DNA of 64,000 nt, from NCBI GenBank assembly GCA_947650365.1, contig OX393552.1, positions 20,556,645 through 20,620,644 of the forward strand, given 5' to 3'. Source of the DNA: Chamaelirium japonicum. Its lineage: Eukaryota; Streptophyta; Magnoliopsida; Liliales; Melanthiaceae. Below, in pieces: positions 35,101 through 46,397 of this stretch. The notes beneath the pieces were generated by a model. That model was not told where the DNA came from. It saw only the letters and a list, made by a program, of their open reading frames with translations, and did no database searches. The position numbers and the translations under genes were made by a program. Each line of letters starts with the position of its first letter. The first letter of the stretch is position 1.

Positions 35101-36822
35101 TGCGCCAGTAAGCTAAGGGTAATCTGTTGCAGCGGTACCGGACATAAAATCTTCTGCTTGTCTCCCATGAAGTAGAACGTCTCGCTCCCCGGAGGTAAGA
35201 ATGTGACTTTCTTAGTGAAGCAATCGGGTTGACATGATAGGCTGACATCCAATCCATCCCAAGCAGTACGTCTACTCCTCCTAAGGCCAGGATGATGAGG
35301 TTTGCTGAGAGCTCTCAATCTCCAATATGATTGATGTAATCCCGGCAGATTCGGTCCACATCGGTACTTACGCCGAGCGGTGAAAACACCGACAGAGTAT
35401 GACCCAGTGGAATCGACTTCAGTCCCAAAGTCTTTGACAAAACAAGGGACGATGTAGGAGTGAGTAGACCCGCTATCGAAATGAACGAAAGCAAGGGTCA
35501 AAAAGACAAGAAGGGTACCTAGATTTATCGAAAACATGTAAGATACTAATCTAGTTACCAGTCACTACCAGTTCTAACAAGTCAACACTAATAGCGAAGA
35601 CCACTACATAATTACTACTACGAATAGAAATTTTAAGTTAAGGGTTACCTTCGATCGCTCCCCCAGAAGCCTCTGGGTCTTGACCGACTAGCATATATGC
35701 CCTTCCCTGAGCCTGGTTGCCTTCTCCATCCTGACGGGGGAAAGGTCTTTGCTACTGTGGATGGGGAGGACGTTGTTGCTGCTGAGCTCTCTGTGGAGGC
35801 CTCTGCTGCTGCACAGGTGGTGGCGGCAGAGCAGGCCTCTGGGGTGGAGCAGGTAGGAGAGGCTGCCGACAAAGCTGTGGGCAGTTCCACTTCAGATGCT
35901 CCGAAGAACCACATTGAAAACATCCGCGTCGCTGGGGTCCAAGAGTTGGAAGACCACAGAAGTACTGAGGCTGGCGCGGCGGGGGTCGAGTCTCCATAGG
36001 CCTAAACCTCTTTTGAGTTGGTGGACCATTACGACTGCTGCCACTTCGCTTCTCCAGGATAGCACGGGACTCCTTCAACTCCTGTTCCACTGCCAGGGAC
36101 CGATTGACCAACTCCTTATAAGATTGCCCCAAGAAAGGGGTGACCCTACCTCTGATCGCTGGATTCAAGCCATGCTCAAAACGCAAGGCCCTCCTATCGT
36201 CAGTCGCTATCTGGTGTAGGGCATAGCTCGCAAGCTCCGAGAACTTGGCCTCATATTGTGTCACAGTACGAGACCCCTGATAGAGCGCCAGAAACTCCAT
36301 CTCCATCCGGTTCTGCACGGTAACCGGAAAAAACTTCTTCCGAAATAGTTTCTCGAACTCCTGCCATGTGATCGCTCCTCGATCTGCTGTTCTGGTGCTC
36401 TGGACTGTCTGCCACCAAAAGTCTGCCTCAGCCTCAAACTGGTACGAGGCGAAGATCACTCTCCTATCATCGGTGATGCCTAACGCGCTCAGAATCTTCT
36501 CGATCTGCTGGAACTATCGATCGGCCTCTAAGGGGTCTGGCTTACCCTTGAAGCTCGGTGGTCCCATTACCTTGAAATCCTTCAGTAGTTTCCCCTGCCG
36601 CTCACCCTTGGCCAACTGACGAGCTTGGGCTTGGGCAAGAGCAGCCTGCGCTAGCTTGGCCTGCTGCTGAGCAGCCGTCTACTGCTGCGCAATAGCAGCC
36701 TGCTGTTGTTGGACCATGGTGGCCATCCCCTGGAGCATTTCCTTCATCCTCGCCGTACTATCAGACGCAGAGGATGATCTTGCTCCGTTGTTCGCACCAT
36801 TTCCACTCCTAGTGCCCGCCAT
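32159..36822 (-). pseudogene. Tekay gag-pol with chromodomain, broken
   Basis: From the minus-strand ATG at 36,822 (MAGTRSGNGANN) the reading gives a Gln-rich N-terminus, gag (36,459-35,752; ASYQFEAEADFWWQTVQ), a zinc knuckle CFQCGSSEHLKWNC, protease [10 protein letters not shown] (about 35,470), reverse transcriptase with LCIDYHKLN and FVDD (34,488-34,499), RNase [14 protein letters not shown], integrase ([42 protein letters not shown]) and a C-terminal chromodomain VKVQWQHCSEEEATWEVE ending at the stop at 32,159. In-frame stops occur in gag (near 36,680 and 36,515) and just before the chromodomain (near 32,355), with frameshifts elsewhere. Catalytic motifs themselves look conserved. The chromodomain marks it as a chromovirus; such domains are thought to steer insertion into heterochromatin. 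Confidence 0.9.
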
Positions 36823-36917
36823 CTGAAATAGAAAGATAATCCTAACGTCAACCATCCACTAACCAACTGCGAAGACTCTAGACTCATAATAATAGAGACT
36901 AACCCCTAGGAATATAT

Positions 36918-36935
36918 CCCTAGGCTCTGATACCA
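36918..36935 (-). other. Tekay primer binding site (tRNA-Met type)
   Basis: On the minus strand, TGGTATCAGAGCCTAGGG lies two bases after the 5' LTR end (...CGTGACA). It is complementary to the initiator tRNA-Met 3' end. Confidence 0.9.
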
Positions 36936-36937
36936 GC

Positions 36938-39900
36938 TGTCACGCCCTAGAAATCTGAAGACCGATTCCTGGGGTGTGAGGTGAGAAAAAGTGGTTTTTG
37001 GGATCAAATCAATTAACTATGCCGATTGGGATTCTCACTGGGCTCCTTCTACGCTCACACACATGGAAAGGAAATAAGGGAAAGAAACAAGAGATGATAT
37101 TTTGAAACTTGAAAATATTTTTATTCAATTTAGAAAATCAATAGGGATAAAATATTAAATCAGGCTCGACCTTCAAAAGAGGTATCCTCTCAGTATGTGC
37201 GACCTAACGGTGTCACTACTTACTGAAAGAAGATCCTCTGAAGGAGCACGAGGCTCAAACCTCTGACGACGAGCCAAGTATCTTACCCACTCCCTAACAC
37301 TCAGTGCATCGGTCTGGAGGTCCTATCTACTGGCTTGCCAAATTAGATCAATTATTCTTTTTATATTTTCATTGTGATCTAACCTATGCTTGGGGCCTTG
37401 AGGAGAGGCCTACCCAAAAGGTTCAGCTGGCATATTACCACTTATCAGACTAGCTAACTAATAATAAAATTATTATTCCAATACAGTTCGATTACATCGA
37501 ATGCTAAGATTGACATACTAGAAAGACAAGCTGCTACCCTAAACTAACTGCTGGACTCCTATTGCTGCTCCTGTGCCTTCGTTCATGTAGGAGAGTCTAC
37601 TCATGGGAATTAGTAGCCCCTAAAAATATATTTGGAAGATTAGCCAAATAAATGGCTAGTGAGAAGCTAACAGTTTTAATAATTAACAATGCTTGTATTT
37701 TAAGATAATTTACTAATTAACCTAATTGTCAAACTATGTTCTCAATCACGTCCTATGTGTCCATGCAATTTCTACATTCATATGCAAATCCTACTGTCAC
37801 TAGGTCATCGTGTAAACAATTATACAATTCTAATTTAATAAAGATAAACACACACTCAGATGTGAACCTCGGATATTTGTTCAACCTGCCCCCGGTCGGG
37901 CATTAATATCGGGCCTTTTATTTCGATGTAGAGGGCCAACTCTCTCGCCGTGCATCTACCAACACCATGCACTAATCACCCAGATGATCATAAGGGGTTT
38001 TCCGTCTTTTACGGTGGAGCTCTACCGCCCAACTTACTTTACTATAAGGACTTTAACTCCCCGGGATAGGGTTGCTAGGCCAATCCCTACTCGAGGGCAC
38101 CACCTATTGGCTTTACCACAACCCTTACCCGTGACCCCTAACCTACTTAACTTCGACTATACGCGTAGGGTGGTTCACGGCCCTTGCGCGCACGGGGTCC
38201 CTACCATCTGACCAGGTAGGTTTTTAACAATTAACACATCACATGGCATTGAAGGAACTATACAGTGATTAATCATATTCAATGGATTACCTCGGGATTC
38301 GTACCCACTCACAACCCAGTATCATAATTAAATATAATAAAGTACTTGTCCAAAATCCATTTACTAGGTTTACCACGCTCCTCTCAGGAGGGTGGGTCCC
38401 GATAATTCTTTACTCATTTATTTACTCATTTTAATGGAATACCTACCTATGGTGTCCATGCAAACAATAGAATAATTATTATTAAATTATTAACTTTTTA
38501 TGCATGCATCGTCGGACTCGCGACTCCGTATGCAAGGCGGGGTCCACTCGACCACATGCGATGATGCCCGGTGGGCCCGCATGCAGTGTTATAGACACCT
38601 ACCCTTAATTTCTATATTGGTTTTATTAATTATTAAAGAAAGTGTGCTGTGTCACCTGGTCGACGTGCCCGAACTCCCGTCTCTGGCCTCTGCTCCGTCC
38701 ACGGTTGGATCATCCCGGTACGAACTGGTAAGTTGCATGCATCCATACGTTACTAATATACTAAAAGCAGAGATTTCAAATTTATTTATATGGGGACTGG
38801 ATGTAGCTATCGTGTCATGAACACGAAAATCGATGTGGTTAATGGGATAGCATTGTGCGTGATCGGGTTGTCCTTACCCAACTTACACCGTAAAACGATC
38901 TAAGACTTTGTATTAGGATTTGAATAAAGTTGCATAGGTAATTGATTTGGTAGGTCAGCTACAGTTTGACCGAACGTGATTTAGGATAGTTTGAGATCAA
39001 GTAATCAAAAGCTAAATTTACTCATCAAATCGGGCTTGAAGAACCCTTTCCGATGGTTCCACTTTTTCTAGAATCCGACTTCGATCGGATGGTTTCGGGT
39101 CGAACCATATAGAACCAGTGAAATCGGTCACATGGTTGGGTCACTAAGGTAAAATAGTTTCTAGAGTTACCCTATGAGTTCATCATGTAGGTCTCGATAT
39201 TCCGAGTACGATACCGCTGATTTTGTCTGAATCCGAATTCGGACGGAGAAACGGTGGTCAAACCACGATACCATGACTTAATCGAGCTCATGGATAAAAT
39301 GGGGTACTAAACAGGATAATTACTATACCTAACTATAGACAATAGGTAGGATTTTCCAAGCCGGTCGTAATGGCGCTAGTTTCGTCCGATTCCGAGTTCG
39401 GACGGAGAAATGGCGACCGAACCAAAATAAACTGGTTCGCGGGTCTGGTTTAAGTTGTTAATGGGTTTGGGTTCAAATAATCCCAACTTAACAACAATTC
39501 AAAAATTCCCTTCCAAGTCCCTTTCTTCTCCATCAAAAATAAAACAGAGGAATGGGTTCTCTTGGAACCCATTGCCATGACACTTATTTTCCGACCGTGA
39601 GCTGCTGGGAACGTGCATGGATTTGCACCTCCTGCAATTGACAAGGCCATGAGTGGGCATTGGAGATGGCCGCAGTGTGGTCCCAATCCGGGTTTGGCCG
39701 CGGCTAAGGAATTGGGGAGGGGTGGTGATGGAGGTGGTGTTTACTGTGAGGTTGCCGGGGATGCGTAAGATGGCCTTTGGTGATGTCTCCACCCGGATTG
39801 GTCGCGGGTGAGGGAAGATAAGGGATGGCCGCACGGGTTGGGTCGTGTGGAGGAGGAGAGGGAAAAGGGCTAACCTTGGTTCGATGCTCACCGGAGTCGG

Positions 39901-41058
39901 GGGAGGAGGCGAGGCCGCTGCTCCTCTCTCTATAGTTCTCTCTCTTTCTCTCAATCTGTCTGCTCTCTCTCTCTCTATCTATATCTCTCGGTTCTTCATA
40001 AAGAAGGGGAAGGGATGTTATGGTGGTAAAGAGGGTTGAGAGATCAGGTTGTTAACCCCTTTAATTCATAATAACGATGAAGGAATAAAGGAAGAAGAGA
40101 TCCGGTTGTTAAGGCTATCAGATTGTTAAGACTTTTAACTCCTAATAAAGAGAATGAACTAAGATAATAAAAGATTCAGTTTTATCATCTTAACTCTTTC
40201 ATTTCTTCCCATCCGAAATTAAAATTTTAAGTCACGGAGAGAGAGATCTGGTTGTTAAGGCTATCAGGTTGTAATGGCTTTTAACTCCTAATAAAGAGTA
40301 AAGAATAAAGGAAGAAAATATCCGGTTTTATCACCATAATTATTCTCTTTACTCTCTATCCGAAATTAAAGTTTTAAATTCAGAGGAGAGAGATCTACGA
40401 AACTTAAATCCAGCTACAAGGTTAGGAGAAAGGTCCTAGGGATGGTCAGGCTCGGTCCCGCGCCCTGAAGTGAGCTTGGTAGGAAACCGGGTGCGATTCG
40501 TATACCTACCGGGTTGAAAAGGATAATTAGCCATAACTCACAAATTGTATATCAGAATTGTGCCTAAGAGGATTCGTTGTAAAGCTCTCGTCGACATGAA
40601 CGCGTCGGCACTTGATATATATTTTTCTAACTTTTAGATCTCCCAAAAAGAAGAAAATACTCTAAAATTTAAAATAGCAATTAGTCATCACTCGGGTATC
40701 GGATCGACCCCAGCTCAGGCTCGTTGATAAGATCTCTCAGATCCCCACCCAACGTATCCAGCATTGGTGCGGTCCGATTACCAAAATTTCTGTGGTAAAT
40801 AAAATAATGTCGAATATCGGCTAATTTATCGATATTTTAGGGTATAACTATCGAAACTAACTGCGCATACACCCGATTACTGCATAGGACGCACCATTGC
40901 GATGTGTTCGAAGCCATAGAGAAAGTGAACGTAAAATATTTCATGGATTTATGGCTTATTCTTTCAGAACAAGCCCAGAGAAAAAGTCTGACTAAGAATG
41001 ACAAAAATACCCAATACGGACTTTTCTTATTCCCAAATTTAACAACACAGGTGTTACA
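36938..41058 (-). repeat. Tekay element 5' LTR
   Basis: Full-length LTR of 4,121 bp. Its last two plus-strand bases (CA, 41,057-41,058) are also part of the Tat element's target duplication, so the Tat insertion split the Tekay LTR border. Confidence 0.92.
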
Positions 41059-41061
41059 TGC
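41057..41061. other. Left target duplication of Tat element (CATGC)
   Basis: CATGC is repeated exactly at 56,563-56,567 beyond the other end of the element. Confidence 0.92.
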
Positions 41062-42351
41062 TGTGGTCGCGGAAAAAGATTCGGGTCGTCTTTATTGCGG
41101 ATCACACGAGATTACAAATTTTCTTTGATCAGGAGATTGTGGGATAGATCCTCTGGAGGGTCCCTTTGATCCGCGTCTCCACGTGGTATTCGTGCGAGAG
41201 CTCTGAAGGGGTTGCCCAGGACAGAGGTCTTTACAGGGTGAGGGTTTTTGAGAGGCTAAGGAGTTTCCGCCGTTGATTTTGTCCCGTCCGTGCTTCGCGC
41301 TTTCTCGGCTAGGGAGGCTTTGGGCTTCGTTCCTCGGTCTTCGTGTCTTCCTCGATCCTTGCTCGACCTCGGCGTCCTTGATCGTCGGTTCGCGGCGTCG
41401 ATCGTGTTTTTGGCGTCAGCTTTGGCTTTAGCTTTCGGCTTTGGCATAGCTTTGGCGTAGCTCTGGCTTTTGCTTTGCTTTGGCGCTTGCGCTTGAACGT
41501 AGACGGGTAGAGACTTGCGATGCTTTAGTTCTTTCGGACTTCGCGTCGTATCGGCTAGAACGTGCGGTGCTTTGCTCGTGACCGTCGTAGTTGCTTGGCT
41601 TTGGCACGTGCGTTGCTTTAGCGCGGGCTTTACCGGTGCGTTTGCTTTGGCTTCTTGCGTCGGCTTTGACTTTCGCTTCGACTCGATCTTCTTCTCGAAC
41701 GACTGGCGTTACCTCTTCAAGGCTTCTTTACTCTTCCGGCTTCCTCGACGGTTGTGGCATCGGTTTTGGCTTTTCGGCGGGGGTAGCACCGATGCTTGTG
41801 CGACGGTTGTGGCGTCGACTTTCGTTGATGAAGACGGCGGGTGTAGCACCGATCTTCGTGCGACGGTTGTAGCGTCGGCTTTTGTTGATGAAGACGGCGG
41901 GTGTGGCACCGGCTTTAGCACGACGGTTGTAGCGTCGGCTTTTGGTTGACGAAGGCGGCAGGGGTAGCACCGGCTTCAGGCCTTCTTCTCCCGGCTTTCT
42001 TCTTCGTGCGAGGAGTCGATGCCTTGATTGAAGACGACGAGTGTTGTCGGCTTCGATCTTCTTCTCCGGCCTTTGCTTATGGCGTCTTCGGAGCTGATGA
42101 AGATCGTTGGAGCAATCGGGTGATGACGGCTCCGGGTCTTCTTCTCCACGCTTTCTTCTTCGTGCGAGGAGTCGAAGCTTTGATCTCCGAGTGCAAGGTC
42201 TTCACGTTGATGAGGACTTGAAGGGCCAAGGACTCCCGTAGGATATGCTTGCCGTGCCTCGTGAAGCCTTCGGTCTTCGAGCGTTGGAGCTTCTCTTGCG
42301 AAGCTCTTTCGTCTTCGGCTTTCGGACCCTGGATGCCTTCCCCGACCCCTT

Positions 42352-42362
42352 CTATTTATAGG
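42352..42362 (-). promoter_or_regulatory. TATA box in Tat 3' LTR
   Basis: On the minus strand, GCCTATAAATAGAAGGGG is a consensus TATA box; the same sequence in the 5' LTR would drive the genomic transcript. Confidence 0.75.
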
Positions 42363-42879
42363 CAAAGGGGGGGCGGTTGGGGGAGATATTGCTGAAATCT
42401 TTTTGTTTCCTCCAATATCTCCCCTCATAACCATCGAGATGTTGTTCCCTTATTTGGGGAAACAAACCCGATTTCCTCCTTTTTAGTTGGAGTGGTTATG
42501 GGCTAGATGTGACTCGATCTTTTAAAAATCGAGTTGTTATTTTTGTTGCACTTTTGGATCGGATGGCGACACAACGTCATCTTGTCCGTTGGATCGAGGG
42601 ATCGTCGCGGATCTACGGTTGTGTAGACGTCCACGCCACCTCCCCCCGCATCAAGGCGGTTTTGACTTTTTCTTTTCTTTTCCTTTTCTTTTCTTTTTCT
42701 TTTCTTTTTTCTTTTTTTCTTTTTTTTCTTTTTCTTTTCCTTTATGGCCGGCCCCACCTCTCCATGAGGAAGGGGGCACGGTTTTCAAGAAGGGGGCGCC
42801 GGTGGGCCCCCCTCTTTGTGTCCGAGTTGCGGGTCCGGTGGGACCCGTTTGCTTTGGGTCGGGCCATGGCGCGCAAATT

Positions 42880-43205
42880 GAGTTCGCACGTGGGCCGAGT
42901 TCGCACGCGGGCCGTTGTGCGCGGCCGAGTTTCGCATACGGGCCGTTGTGTACGGGCCGAGTTTCGCATGCGGGCCGTTGTGTGCGGGCCGGGTTTCGCA
43001 TACGGGCCGTTGTGTGCGGGCCGAGTTTCGCATGCGGGCCGTTGTGTGCGGGCCGAGTTTCGCATACGGGCCGTTGTGTGCGGGCCTAAGTTGCATGAGC
43101 GAGTCGGGTTCGACCCGAAGGCCGTTGGGTGCGGGCCCAAGTTTCGCATGCGGGCTGTTGTGTGCGGGCCCAGTTTCGCATGCGGGCCGTTGTGTGCGGG
43201 CCCAT
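42880..43205. repeat. 32-bp tandem repeats in Tat 3' LTR
   Basis: About nine units of the type GGGCCGAGTTTCGCATGCGG plus GCCGTTGTGTGC, GC-rich. Because 32 is not a multiple of three, all frames see similar peptides, which explains several spurious open frames on both strands. Confidence 0.9.
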
Positions 43206-43308
43206 TTTTTTTTGTAAAAATCGGGTTTGACCCGAAGGCCGTCGGGTGCGGGCTTATTTTTTTGTGTAAAAATCGGGTTCGACCCGTGGGCTAATTTCGA
43301 TGCCCACA

Positions 43309-43323
43309 AGTGCCCCCTCAAGT
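43309..43323 (-). other. Tat polypurine tract
   Basis: On the minus strand, TTGAGGGGGCACT directly precedes the 3' LTR start TGTGGGCATC; this is the plus-strand primer for reverse transcription. Confidence 0.7.
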
Positions 43324-43634
43324 TCGAGCGCGCCCGCGGGAAACGCGTAGCGGTTGGACTTGAGTCGCGTATTCGTGTGGGATTAGGTCTTTAAAAGGAC
43401 CCCTGTCTTTCGTTTCTCTTCATTATCGGCGATTCCCGGCGGCTTGGAGTCGAGAGCTCTGCTAGGGTTTCTTGCTTCGCAACGATGCCGCGGAGGATGA
43501 AGATGGTGACGCCATGGGGTTCGCGGAGGAGGGAAGATCGCCGGCCCGTGGACGGCGGAGGGTCGCAAGCAAGGCGCGTCTTCTTCCTCCTCCTCCTTCT
43601 TCTTCTTCTTCTTCTTTTTTTTTTTCCTTCGCAT

Positions 43635-44262
43635 GGTGGGCGTGGGCCGGTGCGGTGGCCGGAGGGTGCGAGGCGCGGCCGGGGGCTGCTGTGGTGGCCG
43701 GCGCGCGGGAGGGATGGAGGCCGGGGCTGCGGGCGCACGACGGGCGCGGCCGGGGGCTGCTATGGCGGCCGGCGCGTGGGATGGAGACGGGCTCGAAGCG
43801 CGGGGCCGGGTTCGCAGGGCGCGGCGGGCGCAGCCAAGGCCGCGGGCCGGTGCGGCAGGGCGCGGGGGCCGGAGCGGCACGCTGCGGGGGCCGGCGGCGC
43901 GGGCGCAGGGCAATGGGGCCGGCGGCGCGGGCGCAGGGCGCTGGAGCCGGAGCCGGGCGCGAGCGGGCAGGTGCAGTGGCGGGCTGTGCGGGCGGCGCGG
44001 GGGCCGGGCGCAGCGGCGGGCTGTGCGGGCAGCGCGGGGGCCGGAGGCGGCCGGGGCTGCGGGCGCAGCGCGCGAGCGGCGCGAGGGCGCGGAGGAGGCC
44101 GGGGCTGCGGGCTCAGCACGCGGGCGGCGCAGGGGCCGGGCGCAGCGGGCGCGGGGGCCGTGGGCCGGAGCGGCACGGCGCGGGGGGCGTGGGCCGGAGC
44201 GGCAGGGCGCGGAGGAGGGCGCGGGCGGGCGCGCGAAGGCCGGCGGCGTAGGCGGGGACGAC
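43635..44262. repeat. Extremely GC-rich low-complexity block
   Basis: About 630 bp made almost only of GGCCGGGGC, GGCGCGGG and GCGGGC words in an otherwise AT-leaning window. Long frames are open on both strands, giving Arg/Gly/Ala-rich (plus) or Pro/Ala/Arg-rich (minus) strings of no recognised family. Its position, between the 3' LTR and the plus-strand ORF, suggests a leader or promoter region for that ORF; this is inference. Confidence 0.85.
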
Positions 44263-44283
44263 GCACCCCCCCTCCTTCTGCAT

Positions 44284-44720
44284 GTAAATAGAAGAGATAG
44301 AGAGAGGGGGTCGTGGCTTTTTGCCATGACCCCCCTCTCTCTTTCTTTATTTGCCGAAAGCTCCCCCCCTGAATTTTTAATAGGAGAGATAGGGGCGGGT
44401 CCGTGGCTTTTTGCCATGACCCCCCTCTGTTTTTCTTTATTTGCTGAAGGCTCCCCCCTTGTATTTTTATCAGGAGAGATGGGGGAATCGTGGCTTTTTG
44501 CCATGACCCCCCTCTATCTTTCTTTATTTGCTGAAGGCCCTCCCCCCTGTATTTTTAACAGGAGAGATGGGGGAATCGTGGCTTTTTGCCATGACCCCCC
44601 TCTATCTTTCTTTATTTGCTGAAGGTCCCCCCCTGCATTTTTAACAGGAGAGATGGGGGGAATCGTGGCTTTTTGCCATGACCCCCCTTTATCTTTCTTT
44701 ATTTGCTGAAGACCCCCCTT
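44284..44720 (+). repeat. Five tandem units of about 88 bp, each with a hairpin
   Basis: Units repeat at 44,311, 44,401, 44,489, 44,576 and 44,663 (spacing 87-90 bp). Each holds TCGTGGCTTTTTGCCATGA followed by CCCCCC, then TTTCTTTATTTGCTGAAGG. TCGTGGC and GCCATGA pair around a TTTTT loop (with one G-U in RNA), and the flanking GGGGG and CCCCC runs extend the stem. The array lies directly upstream of the plus-strand ORF, probably in its leader intron. Confidence 0.88.
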
Positions 44721-44783
44721 TGATTTCTTTGTTTCTGTACTCGGAATCCATCTGACTTGGGCTTTGTGTTCTTTCTTTTTCAG

Positions 44784-46219
44784 GCCTCGTCGTTACGAGA
44801 GTTTTGAGTTCCGGCTGGATCGTCGATGCGGTCTCCCACGGGAGTATGTACCTTCGCTTCCCCTTCGCGCAAGTCTCCCATCACCGTGCTTCAAGACAGG
44901 AGACCGGGTTGTCAGTGCTTCAGCTTTTGACGCACGAGCGAGTTTGCGAGGATGGTGTGACCGACGGCTCTTGTCGAGTGTTAAAACTTGGCGAGCGCAT
45001 CCTTACTGACGAAGGGTCTTCCCGGCAAATTGTCCGGCCGAGCTTGGGGTTACCGTTTCACCATACTGGAGATGAGTCAGTTCCGGTCCCTGTTGTTGCT
45101 TTGAAGATATGCTCCCGTCGTACGCGCTGGGGCGTGGGGATTCAATCACGTGGAGATGTCACCTATCTGGGAGGTTTCCGGGACTGGATGAAAGAGCTGT
45201 CCGGCGCGTTGGAGGCAGAGCCAGGGATGGAGCGTTTGGCGAGGTTTGTGGAGCCAGCTTGCTGGGAGTACAATCGACCGGACGACATGTACCGGGCTTT
45301 GTGTGAGCAGTGGTGCCCTGAGACCAATACCTTTTTGACTGGAGCTGGTGAAATCGGGATCACCCTTCGTGATGTGCACGTCATCTCTGGGTGTCCCGAA
45401 GTTCGGAGCTATTATCAGGAGGAGGTTCCTTCCCTGGAGGTTTTGACGGACCCAGATGAGTCTCCTAGCTTCTGCCTTTTGCTTTTTAAGGCGTATGCTA
45501 TTATAGCGGCGCGCGAGCGGTCAGACCGGGTACTTCACTCGGATTGGGTGGACTTCTGGTTTCGAGGAGAGTATCGTCACGCTCCTCCTTCGAGTCACCC
45601 GATGTGGAGATATGCTTCGTCAAAGAAGCCGGCGCCTGGCACCTTCCGGCGACCGATCGAATCTCTGAAGAAAGAGTGGTGCTCCATGGCCGGGGCGCAG
45701 CGTCCCTGGGAAGTCTTGGGACTTGAAGAGTGTAGTGATGACTGGCGTGCTGTTTACTGGTCTGCGGGGTTAGTACTCTTTCTCTGCCGCTTTGCTTTAC
45801 CCTGGGAAGGGGATGTGATACGCCCTGGGACCTTCCTTGCAGCTGCTCGGATGGTGACTGGAGAGTTCCTTAATCTGGCACCGGCGATCCTCTGCTCGTT
45901 GTATGGTGGGCTTAGCGGCACTTACTGGAGTCTATCGAGTGCGGGTAATGCAAGAGGGGAAGTAGGCAGAGCCAGTTCCTTTTGCCCCCTGCATTACCTC
46001 TATGGATGGATTGGGCTTCACTTTCCGAAGGGGATCTTCGCGGCGCGTGGACCTTCGACCTCGGTGCCCTTTCTTCCTTGTGTGGGAGGTGTAATGAACG
46101 CTTTTTATGCATGGGAGCGTCCGAAGCCTAGTGCCCGAGAGTGTTTAAGGCGCATGGGCCCCTCTTTCTTGTCATTTCTGCTGAACAGACTTGTAGTTCT
46201 GTTTTTCTTTATCCGGTGA
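44784..46219 (+). CDS. Antisense extra ORF, plant mobile domain (PMD) protein
   Basis: This long plus-strand frame runs opposite to gag-pol. Motifs GEIGITLRDVHVISGCP, FCLLLFKAYAIIAARER and FCPLHYLYGWIGLHF resemble the plant mobile domain found in Tat-clade antisense ORFs and in some domesticated plant genes. The domain's biochemical role is not established. Open sequence extends through 44,804 without an ATG: the first in-frame ATG is near 44,846, inside the frame. A good acceptor TTCTTTTTCAG ends at 44,783, so the true start probably lies in an upstream exon; a possible one opens at the ATG at 43,483 and could splice at GCAT/GTAAAT near 44,284. After ERPKPSARE the text loses similarity and ends at 46,219. 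It converges with pol, with 178 bp between the two stop codons. Confidence 0.75.
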
Positions 46220-46357
46220 TAACTTAATATCATGCATCTATTTTTTTGGACTTGTATTCTAGAATGGCAGAGCTTGGTTGTGTTTTTCTTTTGTTTGGAC
46301 TGAACCTTTACAGGCTGCCTACGTACCCTACTGAGAGGGATCAAGTCACACGTAGTT

Positions 46358-46377
46358 CCTTTTTTTTTTTTTTTTTG
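46358..46377. repeat. Poly(T) run between convergent ORFs
   Basis: A T run of about 18 bases between the end of the antisense ORF and the end of pol. Confidence 0.9.
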
Positions 46378-46397
46378 CAAGGGGTGTCGCCTTGCTT

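Larger units (their letters stand above)
26994..41058 (-). mobile_element. Tekay/Del-type Ty3/gypsy chromovirus (decayed)
   Basis: The element lies on the minus strand: 5' LTR 36,938-41,058, primer site, gag-pol, chromodomain, 3' LTR 26,994-32,105. LTR ends are TGTAACACC...CGTGACA in element orientation. Each LTR is 4,121 bp once the MITE in the left one is removed, a length usual for Del/Tekay elements. By eye the LTRs differ at about 3 percent of sites in the first 500 bp. The coding region has stops and frameshifts, so it cannot move by itself. It sits in the satellite, and its right border was later hit by the Tat element. Confidence 0.9.
41062..43308 (-). repeat. Tat element 3' LTR
   Basis: 2,247 bp, plus-strand ends TGTGGTCG...TGCCCACA. 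It holds three tandem units of about 66-69 bp (41,790-41,945), a TATA box, an 85-bp pyrimidine-only stretch (42,661-42,745) and a block of 32-bp tandem repeats near the end. Minus-strand open frames through the 32-bp block are artefacts of the repeat. Confidence 0.95.

Noticed and set aside
41790-41945. Regularly spaced repeats as a CRISPR array
   Set aside because: Units are directly adjacent without unique spacers, and the DNA is plant nuclear.
42651-43321. Long frames on both strands through the Tat LTR (texts like GPSFACGPLCAG or NGPYAKLGP)
   Set aside because: They are translations of the 32-bp tandem repeat in shifting frames, present identically in the second LTR.
43383-44622. Overlapping 250-370-codon frames in the GC-rich block
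   Set aside because: GC-extreme DNA has few stop codons, so frames stay open by chance; the text is low complexity. Only a short 5' exon for the antisense ORF remains plausible there.
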